A DNA stretch of 64,000 nt from Ramazzottius varieornatus (Eukaryota; Tardigrada; Eutardigrada; Parachela; Ramazzottiidae): NCBI GenBank assembly GCA_001949185.1, contig BDGG01000001.1:7576149-7640148 (forward strand), given 5' to 3'. The translations under genes and the position numbers were made by a program. Under the pieces are notes generated by a model, which ran no database searches, had not been told where the DNA came from, and worked only from the letters and a program-made list of their open reading frames with translations. Shown here one piece after another: positions 22,801 through 33,674 of this stretch (position 1 is its first letter; each line of letters starts with the position of its first letter).

Positions 22801-24656
22801 TTGCGCGACTAAGGAGAAAGTCTGCTAGCGAAATGTGGCGGTCCTCGCCTACATCAATGTATTGAACTGCTTATTTAGCTTGGGAAACCGGTATGCAGGT
22901 GCCTGCGATTTTATGTCGAGATGTTGCGTCAGGTACCTGCATACCGGTACCACACGGTGAATGTAGGGTGAAGTGTACGCAGGATTAAGAATATACATTC
23001 GTCAAGTAAGCAGGTTCTCGATATGCTGAAATTTTTTGACAGAATCAACCACTGCACGATGTGATGCAAGAAGCTTTAACGAAGCACGTTCAAGGTCAAA
23101 AGTTCAGAGAGCGGAATGCCGGGTGGAACCTGGATCAGAACATGGATAACGAGGGCTTCAACAACGGCATCGGCGTCGACCTTAGCACCGGCTTCGTCTT
23201 CGGGGGCAACCCGCACAACTGTGGCACCTGGATGGACAAGATGGGTAGCTCGGAGAGAGCAGGCACCAAAGGCAAGCCCGCCACACCGCGAGATGGCTCA
23301 GCTATCGAACTGGTAGCGCTATGCAAAGCTACCGTAGCATGGCTAGCCGAAATGAGCCAGAAGGGCGTGTATCCTTATGGAAGCGTCACTTATAAGAATG
23401 GGCGTAAGTTCGAAATCGTTTTAGTCCAATAAAACATGTGTCAGATCTAGACAAACAAACTGGACAGGATCGTTTTCCAGGTGGCGCACTGTTTACCCGA
23501 AAATGACAACGTGCGCCACTGGGACAAACTCGACAAGGTTTTCTAAGTGGCGCAGCTGTCAGCTCGTAACAGCGAAAACATGCGCCACTTGGGACGACGT
23601 TCTTTTCATCTCTCGGTTTTGTTGGTTTTCCGTTCATTTGTGTGCTTCAAAGTGGTTGTCCGTTTCAGACGGCGGTGAGAAGTCAATCAGCTTCGCCGAC
23701 TGGGACAAGTTAATACAGAGCAACTTTGAGAAGTGGTTCTTTGTCAGCGAGAAGAGCCCGGCTGAGTTTGTCAGAAGAGACTACGTTCAAGTCCAACCCA
23801 TGTACAAGGATACTTGCGGGTCCTTCCACTTTTGGGCGGACTACCAACTGCGACCGAACATCTGTGTCGCTATGGTCGTTGTAAGTCAGCCTCTTTTACT
23901 GACTCTATTTCGAATGGAAGACGCTGGTACCGGAACACTTTGTTTAGGCTCCGGAAATGTTCGACGCGAAGAACGCGTGGGCCGTTCTCGACATTATCCA
24001 GGCGAGATTGGTCGGTCCGCTCGGAATGAAGACGCTCGACCCTCAGTGAGCTATCTTTGTGAGGTGAGTCTCAAAGCCTTCTCCGAAACCTAACATGTCT
24101 TTTCGTAGTGATTACGCGTATGAAGGAAATTACGACAACAGCAATCGAAGCGACAACCCGAGATTGGCCGATGGTTTCAACTACCACCAAGGACCGGTAA
24201 GATATCTGAGAACTGGGCAAATAAACATACAAGACTGTCATCTGGAGTGGCGCACCCTCCCGTTCAGCAACTATGAACGAGTGCGCCGCTGGAGAATACG
24301 ATCTTATGCGCTTCGTTTCTCCATCCTTCATCTGTCATCCTCGTGCTGCCGAAGGACTCTGTCTTGATTTGTGTTCTATGTAGGAATGGTTGTGGCCCAT
24401 GGGTTACTTCCTTCGAGCCAAGTTGATCTTTGCTCAGAAACAGCACGATCCACAAGTTGTTCGGTCCACCATACGCTATGTACGGTCAGTGCTGGCTCGG
24501 CACTGGGCGTACATCCAAGAGTCCGACTGGAAAGGTCTACCGGAACTGACTAACGCCAACGGCGCCTACTGCCGAGACAGTTGTGAAACACAGGCTTGGA
24601 GTATAGCTTCCATACTGGAAGCTGTACACAGTCTCCAAGAACTCTCCGATCACTAA
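16894..24656 (+). CDS. AGL: Glycogen debranching enzyme (4-alpha-glucanotransferase / amylo-1,6-glucosidase)
   Basis: Cytosolic bifunctional enzyme that moves maltosyl/maltotriosyl stubs and then hydrolyses the alpha-1,6 branch glucose. 23 exons join in frame to 1542 aa, the family's usual length. Exons: 16894-16999, 17089-17308, 17660-17938, 17998-18268, 18461-18578, 18637-18751, 18838-19056, 19343-19670, 19731-19854, 20023-20186, 20267-20368, 20432-20590, 20803-21194, 21394-21614, 21677-21810, 22006-22139, 22210-22494, 22556-22781, 23043-23403, 23669-23880, 23948-24045, 24109-24196, 24384-24656. The transferase domain shows VIDIVLNHT (about residue 222), GVRLDNAHS with the nucleophile Asp (about 538) and [10 protein letters not shown] with the acid/base Glu (about 568). 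The glucosidase half (GH133) shows [44 protein letters not shown] and [10 protein letters not shown]. No disabling change seen. Confidence 0.97.
17377..17582. repeat. GTGCGCCACTT palindromic element, dimer, AGL intron 2
   Basis: Two head-to-tail hairpins (cagtggcgcaag...cgtgcgccgcttg and caagtggcgcacg...cgtgcgccacatg) share outer arms gagccggcaaac and ttgccaagctc. Confidence 0.9.
18281..18396. repeat. GTGCGCCACTT palindromic element, AGL intron 4
   Basis: Starts 12 bases after the splice donor, with gagcccggcaagc ... atggcgcac ... gtgcgccacttg ... gttgccgaacttc. Confidence 0.9.
19107..19200. repeat. ACCTGCATACC palindromic element, AGL intron 7
   Basis: cacctgcatat ... ggtatgcagggg ... atatacctgcatac. 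First of three copies of a second intronic palindrome family. Confidence 0.75.
20678..20790. repeat. ACCTGCATACC palindromic element, AGL intron 12
   Basis: tacctgcatac ... tggtgtatgcaggg ... ccggtgtatgcaggt, filling the middle of a 212-base intron. Confidence 0.75.
21212..21352. repeat. GTGCGCCACTT palindromic element, fused dimer, AGL intron 13
   Basis: The first unit has collapsed to aagtggcgcacgtgcgccactt, a perfect 22-base palindrome with no loop. A full second unit ending gtctgccgagctcc follows. Confidence 0.9.
21836..21956. repeat. GTGCGCCACTT palindromic element, AGL intron 15
   Basis: gggagctcggtaaag ... aagtcgcgcacg ... cgtgcgccacttg ... tttgcaggctccc. The outermost bases (gggagc/gctccc) pair. 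Confidence 0.9.
22885..22952. repeat. ACCTGCATACC palindromic element, AGL intron 18
   Basis: Arms accggtatgcaggtgcctg and caggtacctgcataccggt pair over 19 bases with one mismatch. Confidence 0.85.
23450..23607. repeat. GTGCGCCACTT palindromic element, dimer, AGL intron 19
   Basis: Two hairpins: aggtggcgcac...cgtgcgccactgg and aagtggcgcag...atgcgccacttgg, separated by gacaaactcgacaagg. Confidence 0.9.
24215..24323. repeat. GTGCGCCACTT palindromic element, AGL intron 22
   Basis: ggagtggcgcacc ... agtgcgccgctgg core in a 187-base intron. Confidence 0.85.
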
Positions 24657-25316
24657 AGTTCTCTGTTCTAAGACGTCACGAGTTTTGGAACCCCTTTGGA
24701 AATCTCTCACATGCTCGTACTTCTTGAACTGGTGATTAGGAACTTTAGGGTGTACTTTCAGTTTTAAATTCGTATCAATAATTTAGTGCTCTCATACTCT
24801 GGCTATATTTCACGTGGTTGGTTGTTGTGACGTGCGTTTGTTGAGTTTCGTGGCTGTTACGCGTTTGCCCCATTTTTACGCTTGGCATGTTTGCGTGTTG
24901 TGCTTTTATCCCAACCATACTTCGCAAATCTGTAGGTCTGTACTGGTAGAAGGTTTCCGTCTGTCTCCGTAGAAGGTGTCCGCGCTCATGAGTTGCTCAC
25001 AATAAACTTGAGGAAATGTGAAAGGGAATATGTAGTACCACGAACGTCGAACGGCAGTTAATGAATAAACGACAGTTGTTGAAACACAGTAAATTACAAC
25101 GCACGTCCAAATCCGGCCCTTGACCATGGCAGGTTGAATAGCGCTCTGGTTGAAAGACTTTACAAGTCGGAAGGTGAATGGCTGTAGTCCATCGGAGATC
25201 TTCAACCGAACATGAAAGCCCGGTTTCTTTCAGGGCAAAGAGCCGATGAGGTTCGTATCTACAAGGAGCACCGTAAACATCGTTATTGTAGGACGAGCGC
25301 GCCTTGTGCGTCTATA
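24657..25316. other. AGL 3' flank, no gene seen
   Basis: Presumed 3' UTR and intergenic DNA. A minus-strand frame (25127-24906, MVKGRIWTCVVIYCV) has a hydrophobic stretch but no convincing family. Confidence 0.5.
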
Positions 25317-26254
25317 CCATTGCGATCAGAAACGTGAGGACAATGCAAATTAACCAATCAAAACGAAGGCGGAGTTTGGGGCGGTATTGCAATCAAAATT
25401 TTTGTTAGGCTTTATTGACAGCACTCTGTGAATCACCACTTGGTTGGCAGATCATTATTGAAAAGAAGATCCTCCAAACGCTTTTCCATCGTTCCGTACA
25501 CTATTTTACAGAGCTGTCGATATCACAGAATAGGTCACAGGAATTTAAAAGTCAGGAAGACTCCTGGTATCACGAAGGAACACCCGTTACGCCCAGTGTT
25601 GAACAAGTACTGGCTCTTCGGTACTCGGTAAAGTAAAGTATTTCGGCTCTCCTCGCAGGTAAAGTCTCGTTATTTGGTAAGATTCACAGGTAATACCGTC
25701 GATAAATTACTGTCCAGAAAGAATACCGAAAGTACCGCAAAAAATGATTTCAAAATGGAATGCTGGTTTCCCGCACCCACGTACACCATAACGCTGGCCT
25801 GCAGCAGGTCGCTAGGCTCCATACTTCGCATTGTGAGTGTGCATATGCGCTGGTTGGAATACGGTCGAACGTAGTACAGTGAGCAGCGCCGTGTTCTGGG
25901 CTCGAAAATGCTGTTATTTCTGGCAATTGAACCGAAGCGTCCAGTACTTTCGCGGTACTTTCGGTAATTACCGCCAGCCTTCGGTACCCGGTACTACTGG
26001 GTAAATACCTGAAATACCTTCCTTAAGGTACAGGTATCGACCGCCGGTACCTGGTAAAGTACAAGTGCTGCGAAATCGGTACTTAGTACAGCTATTACCG
26101 TGTAGTTCCGGTACTTTGTTCAACACTGGTTACGCCTGAAACAGCTGACTGAACCGGAAACGTTGATCAAGGCTTTTGATTACAATGAAGTCACGTCATA
26201 CAGTCAGTTTTGATTGATTGATCGCCCATGTCCTCACGCTCCTGATCGCAATGG
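25317..26254. mobile_element. Non-autonomous DNA transposon, about 938 bp
   Basis: Terminal inverted repeats of about 48-54 bp: CCATTGCGATCAG..CGTGAGGACA..CAATCAAAAC at 25317-25365 matches the reverse complement of 26201-26254. The interior has runs of ggtac/gtacc (25980-26120) that can fold on themselves. No transposase frame is visible. Confidence 0.75.
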
Positions 26255-26858
26255 TGCTTACTTTTCATCAGATGCTGTTCCGGGGCTTAGAGACTAAGGG
26301 AGGAAACAGTGCAATACGGCCTACTGTCCCTCAAATTTCCACACGGTTAGAGTCACCCTCGATACTCCAATGTTGGACGGTGAAGAGATGACCTGAAGAT
26401 GTGCAGAACGATGTCATAGTTCAGCTTATCCCATCTCGCTGTGGCGGTGCTGTAATGTGTTTCGCTTAGCTCGCTCTTGAGTCGCTTTGTTGGTGCATCC
26501 ATCGTGATTCTCTGAGATCCCTTCGTGCTTTCAGACATCCTCTTAGCCAGGTTTCAGCCCTGTACAACGAAGGCTTCTTTCATCCTGATGATCAAGCTGC
26601 TTACTTCAAGAGACGGCGACCCAAAGACCCTGGGCGAAGCTCAAAACACGTAGCAGGAAAGGTCCTCCGGTCCAGGGTGGCAATATCCATGGAAACTGTG
26701 CGTGCGACATGGCCCACGTTGCGGGGACCAATGTATTGATAGCAGCTCCTTCGGCATTCGGGTCCGACAATGTCACAGATGTACCTATACTGTCACAACA
26801 GGGCACAACATTCCAAACAAACCAGGTTGCTACAGTTGTGACAGTATAGTTTCTCTAT

Positions 26859-26899
26859 GACAGTTGTAACAGTTGTGACAGTTGTGACAGTTGTGACAG
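26859..26899. repeat. 9-bp minisatellite GACAGTTGT
   Basis: About four and a half near-perfect tandem units, next to palindromic gacagtatatactgtc. Confidence 0.85.
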
Positions 26900-27352
26900 T
26901 ATATACTGTCGTGGCATTGTCGGAGGCCTCGGGAAGGGCGGTGGTCAGTTTGTGCCGGTTCAGGCTGAAACTCTGGGGCATGGCGGGTTAGCTTTAGGGC
27001 CGCTCTTGCGACAGGCCGGTCCTCGCATAGAGAAGCGCAACTCACCTCAACGGTAGGGCAGGGAAGCCTGTACTGCCGTTAAGGAAGGAAAGAACAGAGG
27101 AAAGTACAACCATCCACCAACAATGAGCCATCTCGTCTGGCGAAAAATACTGACCGGCGCAACCGTTCACCATGTGGTGCAGGTCGTCCACCAATCAGCT
27201 ACGCGCCGACAGAAGCACAACACCAGCCACACTTCCACCGACAACAGGGAAAGGAATAATTCGGCAACGAACCGAGAGACAAGGGAATAAAAGACCAGCG
27301 CGACGGATCAAAATTCGACAGATCGATGGCGCCATAGGCCTGCTGGGCCGTG

Positions 27353-28456
27353 CTAGCTGACAGCGGCCACCCTAGTGGCACGATAGTCTGGACGATAATC
27401 CATTTCCGTATATCCCATCTGCACCCAGGCTAGTAGAATATGCGGCGACATTTTCAAAAACGCGCTGGGCAGCACCCGCTGCAACAAGGAGACGCTGATG
27501 GTGGCGTCATTCGCCACGGGATCGTCTGCCACAGCGTGCATATACGAGCGGACAAAGTCGACCACAAAGTCCAAGTAGGCCATCTCTGTCCCTGTTGTCC
27601 GGGCGTTTTGTCCTTCGACGGGGCAGAAAGACGATGGGAGTGCCCCCCGCGGCCCGTTCAAAGGCGCGGCGAATCGCTGTGGTGAGAAAAAGGCCACACC
27701 GTCAGCACTGTCATTTGACCTGTGGCAAGAGTGATTTGCTAGTAAAAAACAAATTACACTTGTTGTTCTAAAGCCCTGCACTGTCGGCCGTCACCACCCA
27801 GGTGTTTGGCTCCATCTGAGAAACGGTCAAAGTCCAGCGCACCGTCGGCTTTCAGGCCACGAGCTCACGCATTCTCCACCAGTCAGTTCAGATGGCGCAC
27901 AGTTTCTTGGTTGAGCGGACCGCGACTGTTGGTGCCCAGCACCAAGGTGAGATGGTCCCGCAGTTCGTCGGCCCGCTCAAACCGGTCGTCCACTTCCTAC
28001 ACCGCACCCACCACCGTCCTCACTGAAACACGACCCTCATCAGACCCCGATTCGACACTAGCGGCCGCGGCGACATTGGCGGACCCCTCACAGGGGTTGT
28101 CGCCAGAAATACCGACACTTACTGTCAAACATTATTTTAGCTTCAAGACGCTTCTCTGCATCACGATGCGGCTTCTGGTTCCACACCAGACACTGTTGGT
28201 GTTGGCCACCGGAAAGGGATTGCTGTTAAAGGCAGGGCGTCCTGTTCGCTGGTACACTGGATGATGGTGGCGATAGTGGCTCAACATGCCGTGATAAGAA
28301 GTCAACGCTGTAAAAGGACAGTGTGGCGTTGTGCAGGGGAACATTTGCACCTGCAGGTGCTGAGCCAAGACGTGACGAATGGCCGTGCTGCGCCGTGCAA
28401 AATGGGTGCCGTCCGCTCTGCAGATAAATTTCTTCCCTACAATTCAAACAGTCCAT
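27353..28456 (-). pseudogene. Decayed ORF with C2H2-like fingers, possibly TE-derived
   Basis: Read on the minus strand, 28450-28270 gives a finger-like segment (FICRADGTHFARRSTAIRHVLAQH) and then a clear C2H2 (FPCTTPHCPFTALTSYHGMLSHYRHHH in pieces). Downstream the same region gives RADELRDHLTLVLGTNSRGP and, from 27600, MAYLDFVVDFVRSYMHAVADD, but stops and frame changes separate the parts. The upstream frame at 28742-28485 has a Cys/His-rich stretch (ECRGLYCVHCGRTFRN). The family is not recognised; decay and surroundings suggest a mobile-element gene. Confidence 0.35.
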
Positions 28457-31316
28457 TTACCCCACGACGACACGTTTTCACCCACTATAACAATACCAGA
28501 CCAGTGTGTGCTCCCACTCGCGTCGAACATGGTGCCCATCTTGCGATAGTCCCTCGATGAGGTACCGCGCCGCCCCGGCAAACTCGGGCCTTTTGAAAGA
28601 AAAGATCCTGGTTTGTCACCGGGTCACAAGGAATCTTGTTGGACCTGTCACATGCCAAGATTTGCAAATTTCGGAATGTGCGGCCGCAATGTACACAGTA
28701 CAGCCCTCGGCACTCGTGAAACTCTGGGTGACCTACACACACAATTCACTGCCGAGTGTCCACTGCTGGTCAGTTCAAACTGTCAACGAAAAAAGGACGC
28801 CACCTACCACGTACGGGGATGTTCATCCGATGACCCCGCAAGTTTATCGGCGTGGCCGTCTTGTGGATTCCATTCTACCGTCACGGGCTCGGTACTTCCG
28901 GTTTGGGCTACTTGGAGGGTGCGGCGCATGTGCATACCGCCGTCGACCCAACCTGATACACTCCCCTTTGGATATCACTTGTAAAAGTGAAATCGGCGTG
29001 TTGCTCGGGCTTCGTGAAAGTGGCCTGATGGAAGATGCCTGACGAACCGGGAAGATGCCTGACGAACCTAAGGGAAACAGCAAAAGAATGAGTATGGGCC
29101 GTGGGCAGCAAACAAGAAGCCATGTTGTCCTGTCGATTCAAACAGGCCTGCCGCTGCACAATAGCCAATGTGCCAAAAAGTTGGTTCCCGTATGTAGTGC
29201 CCGTCATAAGACTAACGAATCAAACTCGGGTCGGTTAATTTATTAGTATTAAATTAGATGAACGCCAGAGCTAGAATTATCATATTTGAATCAAGCCGCA
29301 GGGCTCTCCGTATAAAAATTTTCAAAATGCGGATTTTGGCTTCAGTTGATCAAAGTTATGCTTGATTTGCGTCCGCAACAAGCGTGAAACTGTGCGCCGT
29401 GCGCTATACGCCAGTAGATCTTACGCATCAAGCACCTGCGCGTGTGTTACACTCACGAACGTTCGAATGTGGTGACTTGATTGAAGCAACCTATTTGATT
29501 GGTGAATGCAGGACTGCGATTTCGGCGACTAACTGGCATACCCGCCAATCGCGCTGTAAAAAACGCATTGCAGCGCGATCCCGCAATGCGTTTAGGATGA
29601 CTGTCATCTCAAGGATGCCAGCACGGCTTGAAAGAGGGACTTCCCCGAGCACCAGGCAGAAGAGACAACAGCCGCTAAAACTGCTGTTATTTTTAGACGG
29701 TTCCGTGGTAGTACTTTTAACTGATGATTCATGACCTTTTTATTGCTGGATATGGATAAAACTGTTTTGCTGGTGAAATTGTTAAGGAAGAAAGTTATCT
29801 TTTCCCGTTGACATGTGGATCTAAAATTGACTGAAATATTATGATATATTATAATAAGAACCCAGCGACGCAAGTTAATATATTAACATTAAATTACATG
29901 CCCTGCGGTCGGGGCATATTGAATTAAGATTATATTAGAACTCTGACAGCCCGGGCTTATTAAATTAAGATTATATCAGGTCGCGATACCCTTATGCCAA
30001 CATCACTACTCCAGACCTTCGGAAAGCAGACAGAAACCATCATGAACGGCAGACCATGTTTCGGCAGTGCGCGACTGAAACGGGTCCAGTCCCGATCCTA
30101 CATCACAAACACCGGATAACTACAGCCTGACCCCGGTTTCAGTACGGAAACATGTCTGAATTGCCTTACCTTCGACAGGGAGACTTTCAGGACTCCGCGG
30201 GACTCCTCGTCAGTGAGGCAGTAAATACGCTTGACACAGCCACGACGAGCCAGAAAACGGATGGTAGCCTCGGTGATGCCTAGGAAGTCGCAGGATGAAG
30301 GGAAGAATGACCAGCGCGGCGCCGCTTCCCTGCAACCAGGTATCTCATAAACAAGGGAGTGTAATGCGGCCCGCTAATCCAAAAAGCATTTTCTACCTTA
30401 CTTAGGTAGAAAGATTCACCTTTTTTCCGCAAGACTGAGAAAAGGAAGAGATCGCAGAGTTGCACAGGATGGGGGAGCCGGAAAACCTTGAAGAAAGATC
30501 CAGAAGTTTGAACTTGCGTCTCGGAAATTTACCGCTCTCCCATCGCGTGCAACAGGTGCGAGCCTCGCAAGGCGTGCCGATCCGCCGATCCTTTGACCCC
30601 CAGCTGTAATCTCGGTGCGCGTCCGGCTGAAGTTGTGCACCTCGCGGTTGGCACCGCCAATCCGACAAAAACATCCCCTCAAGTGGCGCACGTTTTAGAT
30701 CTTACTGGATGGTGACGCGCGCAGTGATGGCAAACTTCTTCGCTCAATGGACGAAATTAATATAGGCCGTGAAAACCCCACCGTTGAGCCTTTCGGATGC
30801 CGTTGTCGCGACAGCGGATACCCGCCAGCGAAGTGTAAACGGAAAACACGGTATGGGCGGTCTAGGTTTGGGTGACGGGTCGCTCCGGCACTAGGCCGTT
30901 CGGCGTGTGACGTCACGCAAAGGCTCAAAAGGGAGTCACACAAAAGTCGTCCATTAGTCCTCCTCACGACGAGCTGTTTATGTCGCAAACGGTTGATTTA
31001 AAATTTGAGTTTGCTTGATCAACGGAAATTAGTCGTGAGTGAGGCAAAGTTGCGTTTTCGAAAGTCTCGGAAACGGGAGCGAAAATGCGCGAGTTTTGCG
31101 GGGTAGGTTTGTAGGCAAACTTTGCCTCCTGACTAGGCTGAAATTCCTGGTTATTTCTCTGGCTAGTCTCTGTCTGTCGATATCCCCGACACTAATAGGT
31201 ATCAAGAAGCCCATACGTGAAACGGTATCTAGCAACGCGAAGCACTGTGACAGACAGAGATCAGCTGAGAAATGAAAATTTGAAATTTTGAGTCAAGTGT
31301 GCGGAGAATAATCCGT

Positions 31317-31366
31317 TTTCGCTTTCAAGATAAGCTACTCGAGGGCTGCTTATCTTGAAAGCGAAA
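31317..31366. repeat. Perfect 19-bp hairpin
   Basis: tttcgctttcaagataagc (31317-31335) and its exact reverse complement (31348-31366) flank a 12-base loop. A third partial copy (ctttcaagat) follows at about 31380. Confidence 0.9.
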
Positions 31367-32007
31367 CTTCGTAATCCACTTTCAAGATCAACACAATCAA
31401 CGGAGTTTTACGGCCTGTCGTGAGGACTATTGAGCGAAGAAGTTTGATGATGGGGCAATCCACTCGTGTCTGGAGGCCCAGTGGTCTCGTCAGCTCGTTC
31501 CTGCTGTCTTTTGCCAGCTGCCGTTTGCTCGCTGTCGTTTGCTCGTTCTCCTGCTGCCGAGACGGCCAAAGTGTCTACTTTCAAGCTTCTACCATAGCCC
31601 GTCTTACATTCAACGGCAGCCTAGGTCGAAACCCAGTAGTCTACAACTCTGCCGTCGACTCCCGTCAACTTCCGGCCACTGTGATACTGTCGGCCACCGC
31701 GGCATTGGCGGAACCTCCGCCATGCCACGGTGGCCGGATTGGTTCCGGCGGCCTGGTTGGCGCTCACTCCGGAAGATTGGGACTTGCTCTGGTCAACGGA
31801 CTGGTTGGCTTGGTTGACACTAGCGCTCTGGCTGTTTCCTCGCGCTCCGGCGTTACCTAGACGAAATCCAAAACTGATGAGCTCGAAACTGCACGTCGGA
31901 TACCAGCGTCGAAAAAAGCCGATGATAATATCGCCAGTAATGGAGAGCTCGCCGCGGCAACCCTACTTGAACATCGTTTTTTGCAAGTGGCACCTTGTAA
32001 TGTGCCC

Positions 32008-32330
32008 TTGTCCCACCAATACTTCGTGTGGCAGTATCGCCACCACGGACCGTTCCGCCCGTTCCTTCCTCACGGAAACTCGTACGCAGACATCGTTCCG
32101 ATGGTTGAATGTACCTTCCTGCCAGTATGACATGTTACCTTTGGCAAAATGCAGTCTGGTGGAAGCGCTGGAAGTGGCCTCTCTCCATCCAGCTCATTTT
32201 GGGCCTGGACCGACGCAACGGTACTTTAGCCTATGGAGCTGACGCCTACTTCGTGGTTCTCGATCGAGACCTGGAGGTGCTGGCAACTTTCATTGCTGGC
32301 CAGTGTGTCTGGCGCCGCGATGAGGGGAGG
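32008..32330 (+). pseudogene. AMDHD2: N-acetylglucosamine-6-phosphate deacetylase relic (AMDHD2/NagA), frameshifted
   Basis: AMDHD2 removes the acetyl group from GlcNAc-6-phosphate. One frame reads TNTSCGSIATTDRSARSF, about 25 non-matching residues, then KCSLVEALEVASLHPAH. The next frame continues LGLDRRNGTLAYGADAYFVVLD and VLATFIAGQCVW. This is the family's C-terminal order: the GS motif, the EAL..AS..PA helix, then GADADFVVLD. The frame changes at the T run near 32190-32200, and the usual Asp in GADAD is Tyr. The N-terminal metal-binding half is not found. A pseudogene is most likely; a sequencing error in a real last exon is the alternative. Confidence 0.6.
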
Positions 32331-32449
32331 ACGCGGCACTTCGTCCGTAGTCATAGTTTTCTCGCTTCTCCGCGATTAACTCTTGCAATGAGCGGATGGA
32401 AAACAGAGAAGTATCGAAATGTACCTGCTTTGTCTGCTGACTGATATGT

Positions 32450-33674
32450 AATGGACGAGAGTCACGAGACTATTGATGAGAAGATTCTGCCTTTATGATT
32501 TACGTACAAGAGTAGCAAGACCAAGGAGATTATGGTCTGGTAGTCTGTCCAGCTTGACCAGACAGCCCAGAGCTACGTATGAATGGCTAAGTGCTCACAC
32601 AAGGGCGTGCCGCTATATGCCACGTGAGGGAGGAGCTGCAGTGACGTTGAAAGGGGGGCGTCTGCTGTTCAGTGGCTAGCACGGCTTTATCGGGGCACGG
32701 CCCTGCAGCGTACCATGGTCCAATGGATCTGTGCAGACTGCGCTGCAGAGTGAGTGCATTCCATCGATTCTTTCTTTTTCTTTCATGGCTGCTGCGGAGT
32801 GATGTGTGTGTATTTTACTCGCTCGAGAGAAACGAAACGAGACGCTCTCATCAGCTCGGATCTCTCCTTTGACTGGCGCAGTCGTGTGCAAGATGTGTGT
32901 AAAATAATACTATATGCGACGGCTTAGGCATTTGGAAATCGGAAAGCGATGCGTGGTGTGGTGGCAGCGGTTACGGATCACGACAAACGCGCTGCATTAT
33001 TTTTAGACTGACGGATTATTTTTGTTGCAGTTGCACCACTCTATGCTCCGGAATCTATGGAATATGGATTGCAAAATTGGTGGGATAATCACACTGTGTG
33101 AATTTATTCATAAATTATTCATGGGTTTTGAAGCAAAAAACGCGGAATTTTAAAGGATCAAACTGACTACCCCCAAGGTAAGCCCCACGTGTTTAAGTTC
33201 TTAATTTTCAATTGGACTAATCGTAGAAAATCGGCAAAATAAGCCGGAATTAAATTTGATATGGCAGGCTGTCAGTTGCATTTGTCCGATTGATGTGCTT
33301 GATTGGTCAGTGCTTTTAGCTTGATTAGATTGTCTGTTTGCACTGGAGCGCTGGCCATAATTTGGCATGGTCAGTGCGTTATCAAATCCATTTTGGAAAA
33401 TTAAACTGGCATGTGGTGCCTCTTTCTTTCTTTTGTCAAAATGAAAGCAGAATCGCCACATCTGGGCAGATGCTTGGTGCTATGTGTCTGTCCGCGATGA
33501 ATGGCCGAATAACACAAGCTAATTGCTCTAACCTCGATACACTTTCCTTTTTGCAGATGTTTATTCGGCGGGCAGTGTAAAGAGGTCCTAGTGAAATCAA
33601 TTGCGCGGAAGTTGGTACTGCTACACGGACTCTGTAATTTGCGTCGGCGTTGATCGCCTCCTCCTCTTCACTCC
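32450..33674. other. Intergenic and 5' flank of delta-catenin
   Basis: No gene seen. The promoter of the downstream gene is expected here but no definite element was identified. Confidence 0.45.

Larger units (their letters stand above)
26255..31316. other. Repeat-rich intergenic region
   Basis: No intact gene. It contains a minisatellite (26859-26899), a decayed zinc-finger ORF (27353-28456, minus), a direct repeat of gaagatgcctgacgaacc at 29033-29069, and paired AT-rich blocks (gttaatttattagtattaaattagatg near 29233 and gttaatatattaacattaaattacatg near 29873). A lone aagtggcgcacg half-site is at about 30679. Confidence 0.5.

Noticed and set aside
24906-25127. Minus-strand ORF resembling an integrase-like hydrophobic strand (WTCVVIYCV)
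   Set aside because: Too short, no catalytic residues, no neighbouring TE features.
26793-27045. Cys/His-rich reading frames (YCHNCHNCHNCHNC)
   Set aside because: Pure translation of the GACAGTTGT minisatellite, not a zinc-binding protein.
31420-31990. Upstream continuation of the AMDHD2 relic
   Set aside because: A short stretch (LGLALVNGLVGL) vaguely resembles the family but lacks metal-binding His motifs; could be chance.
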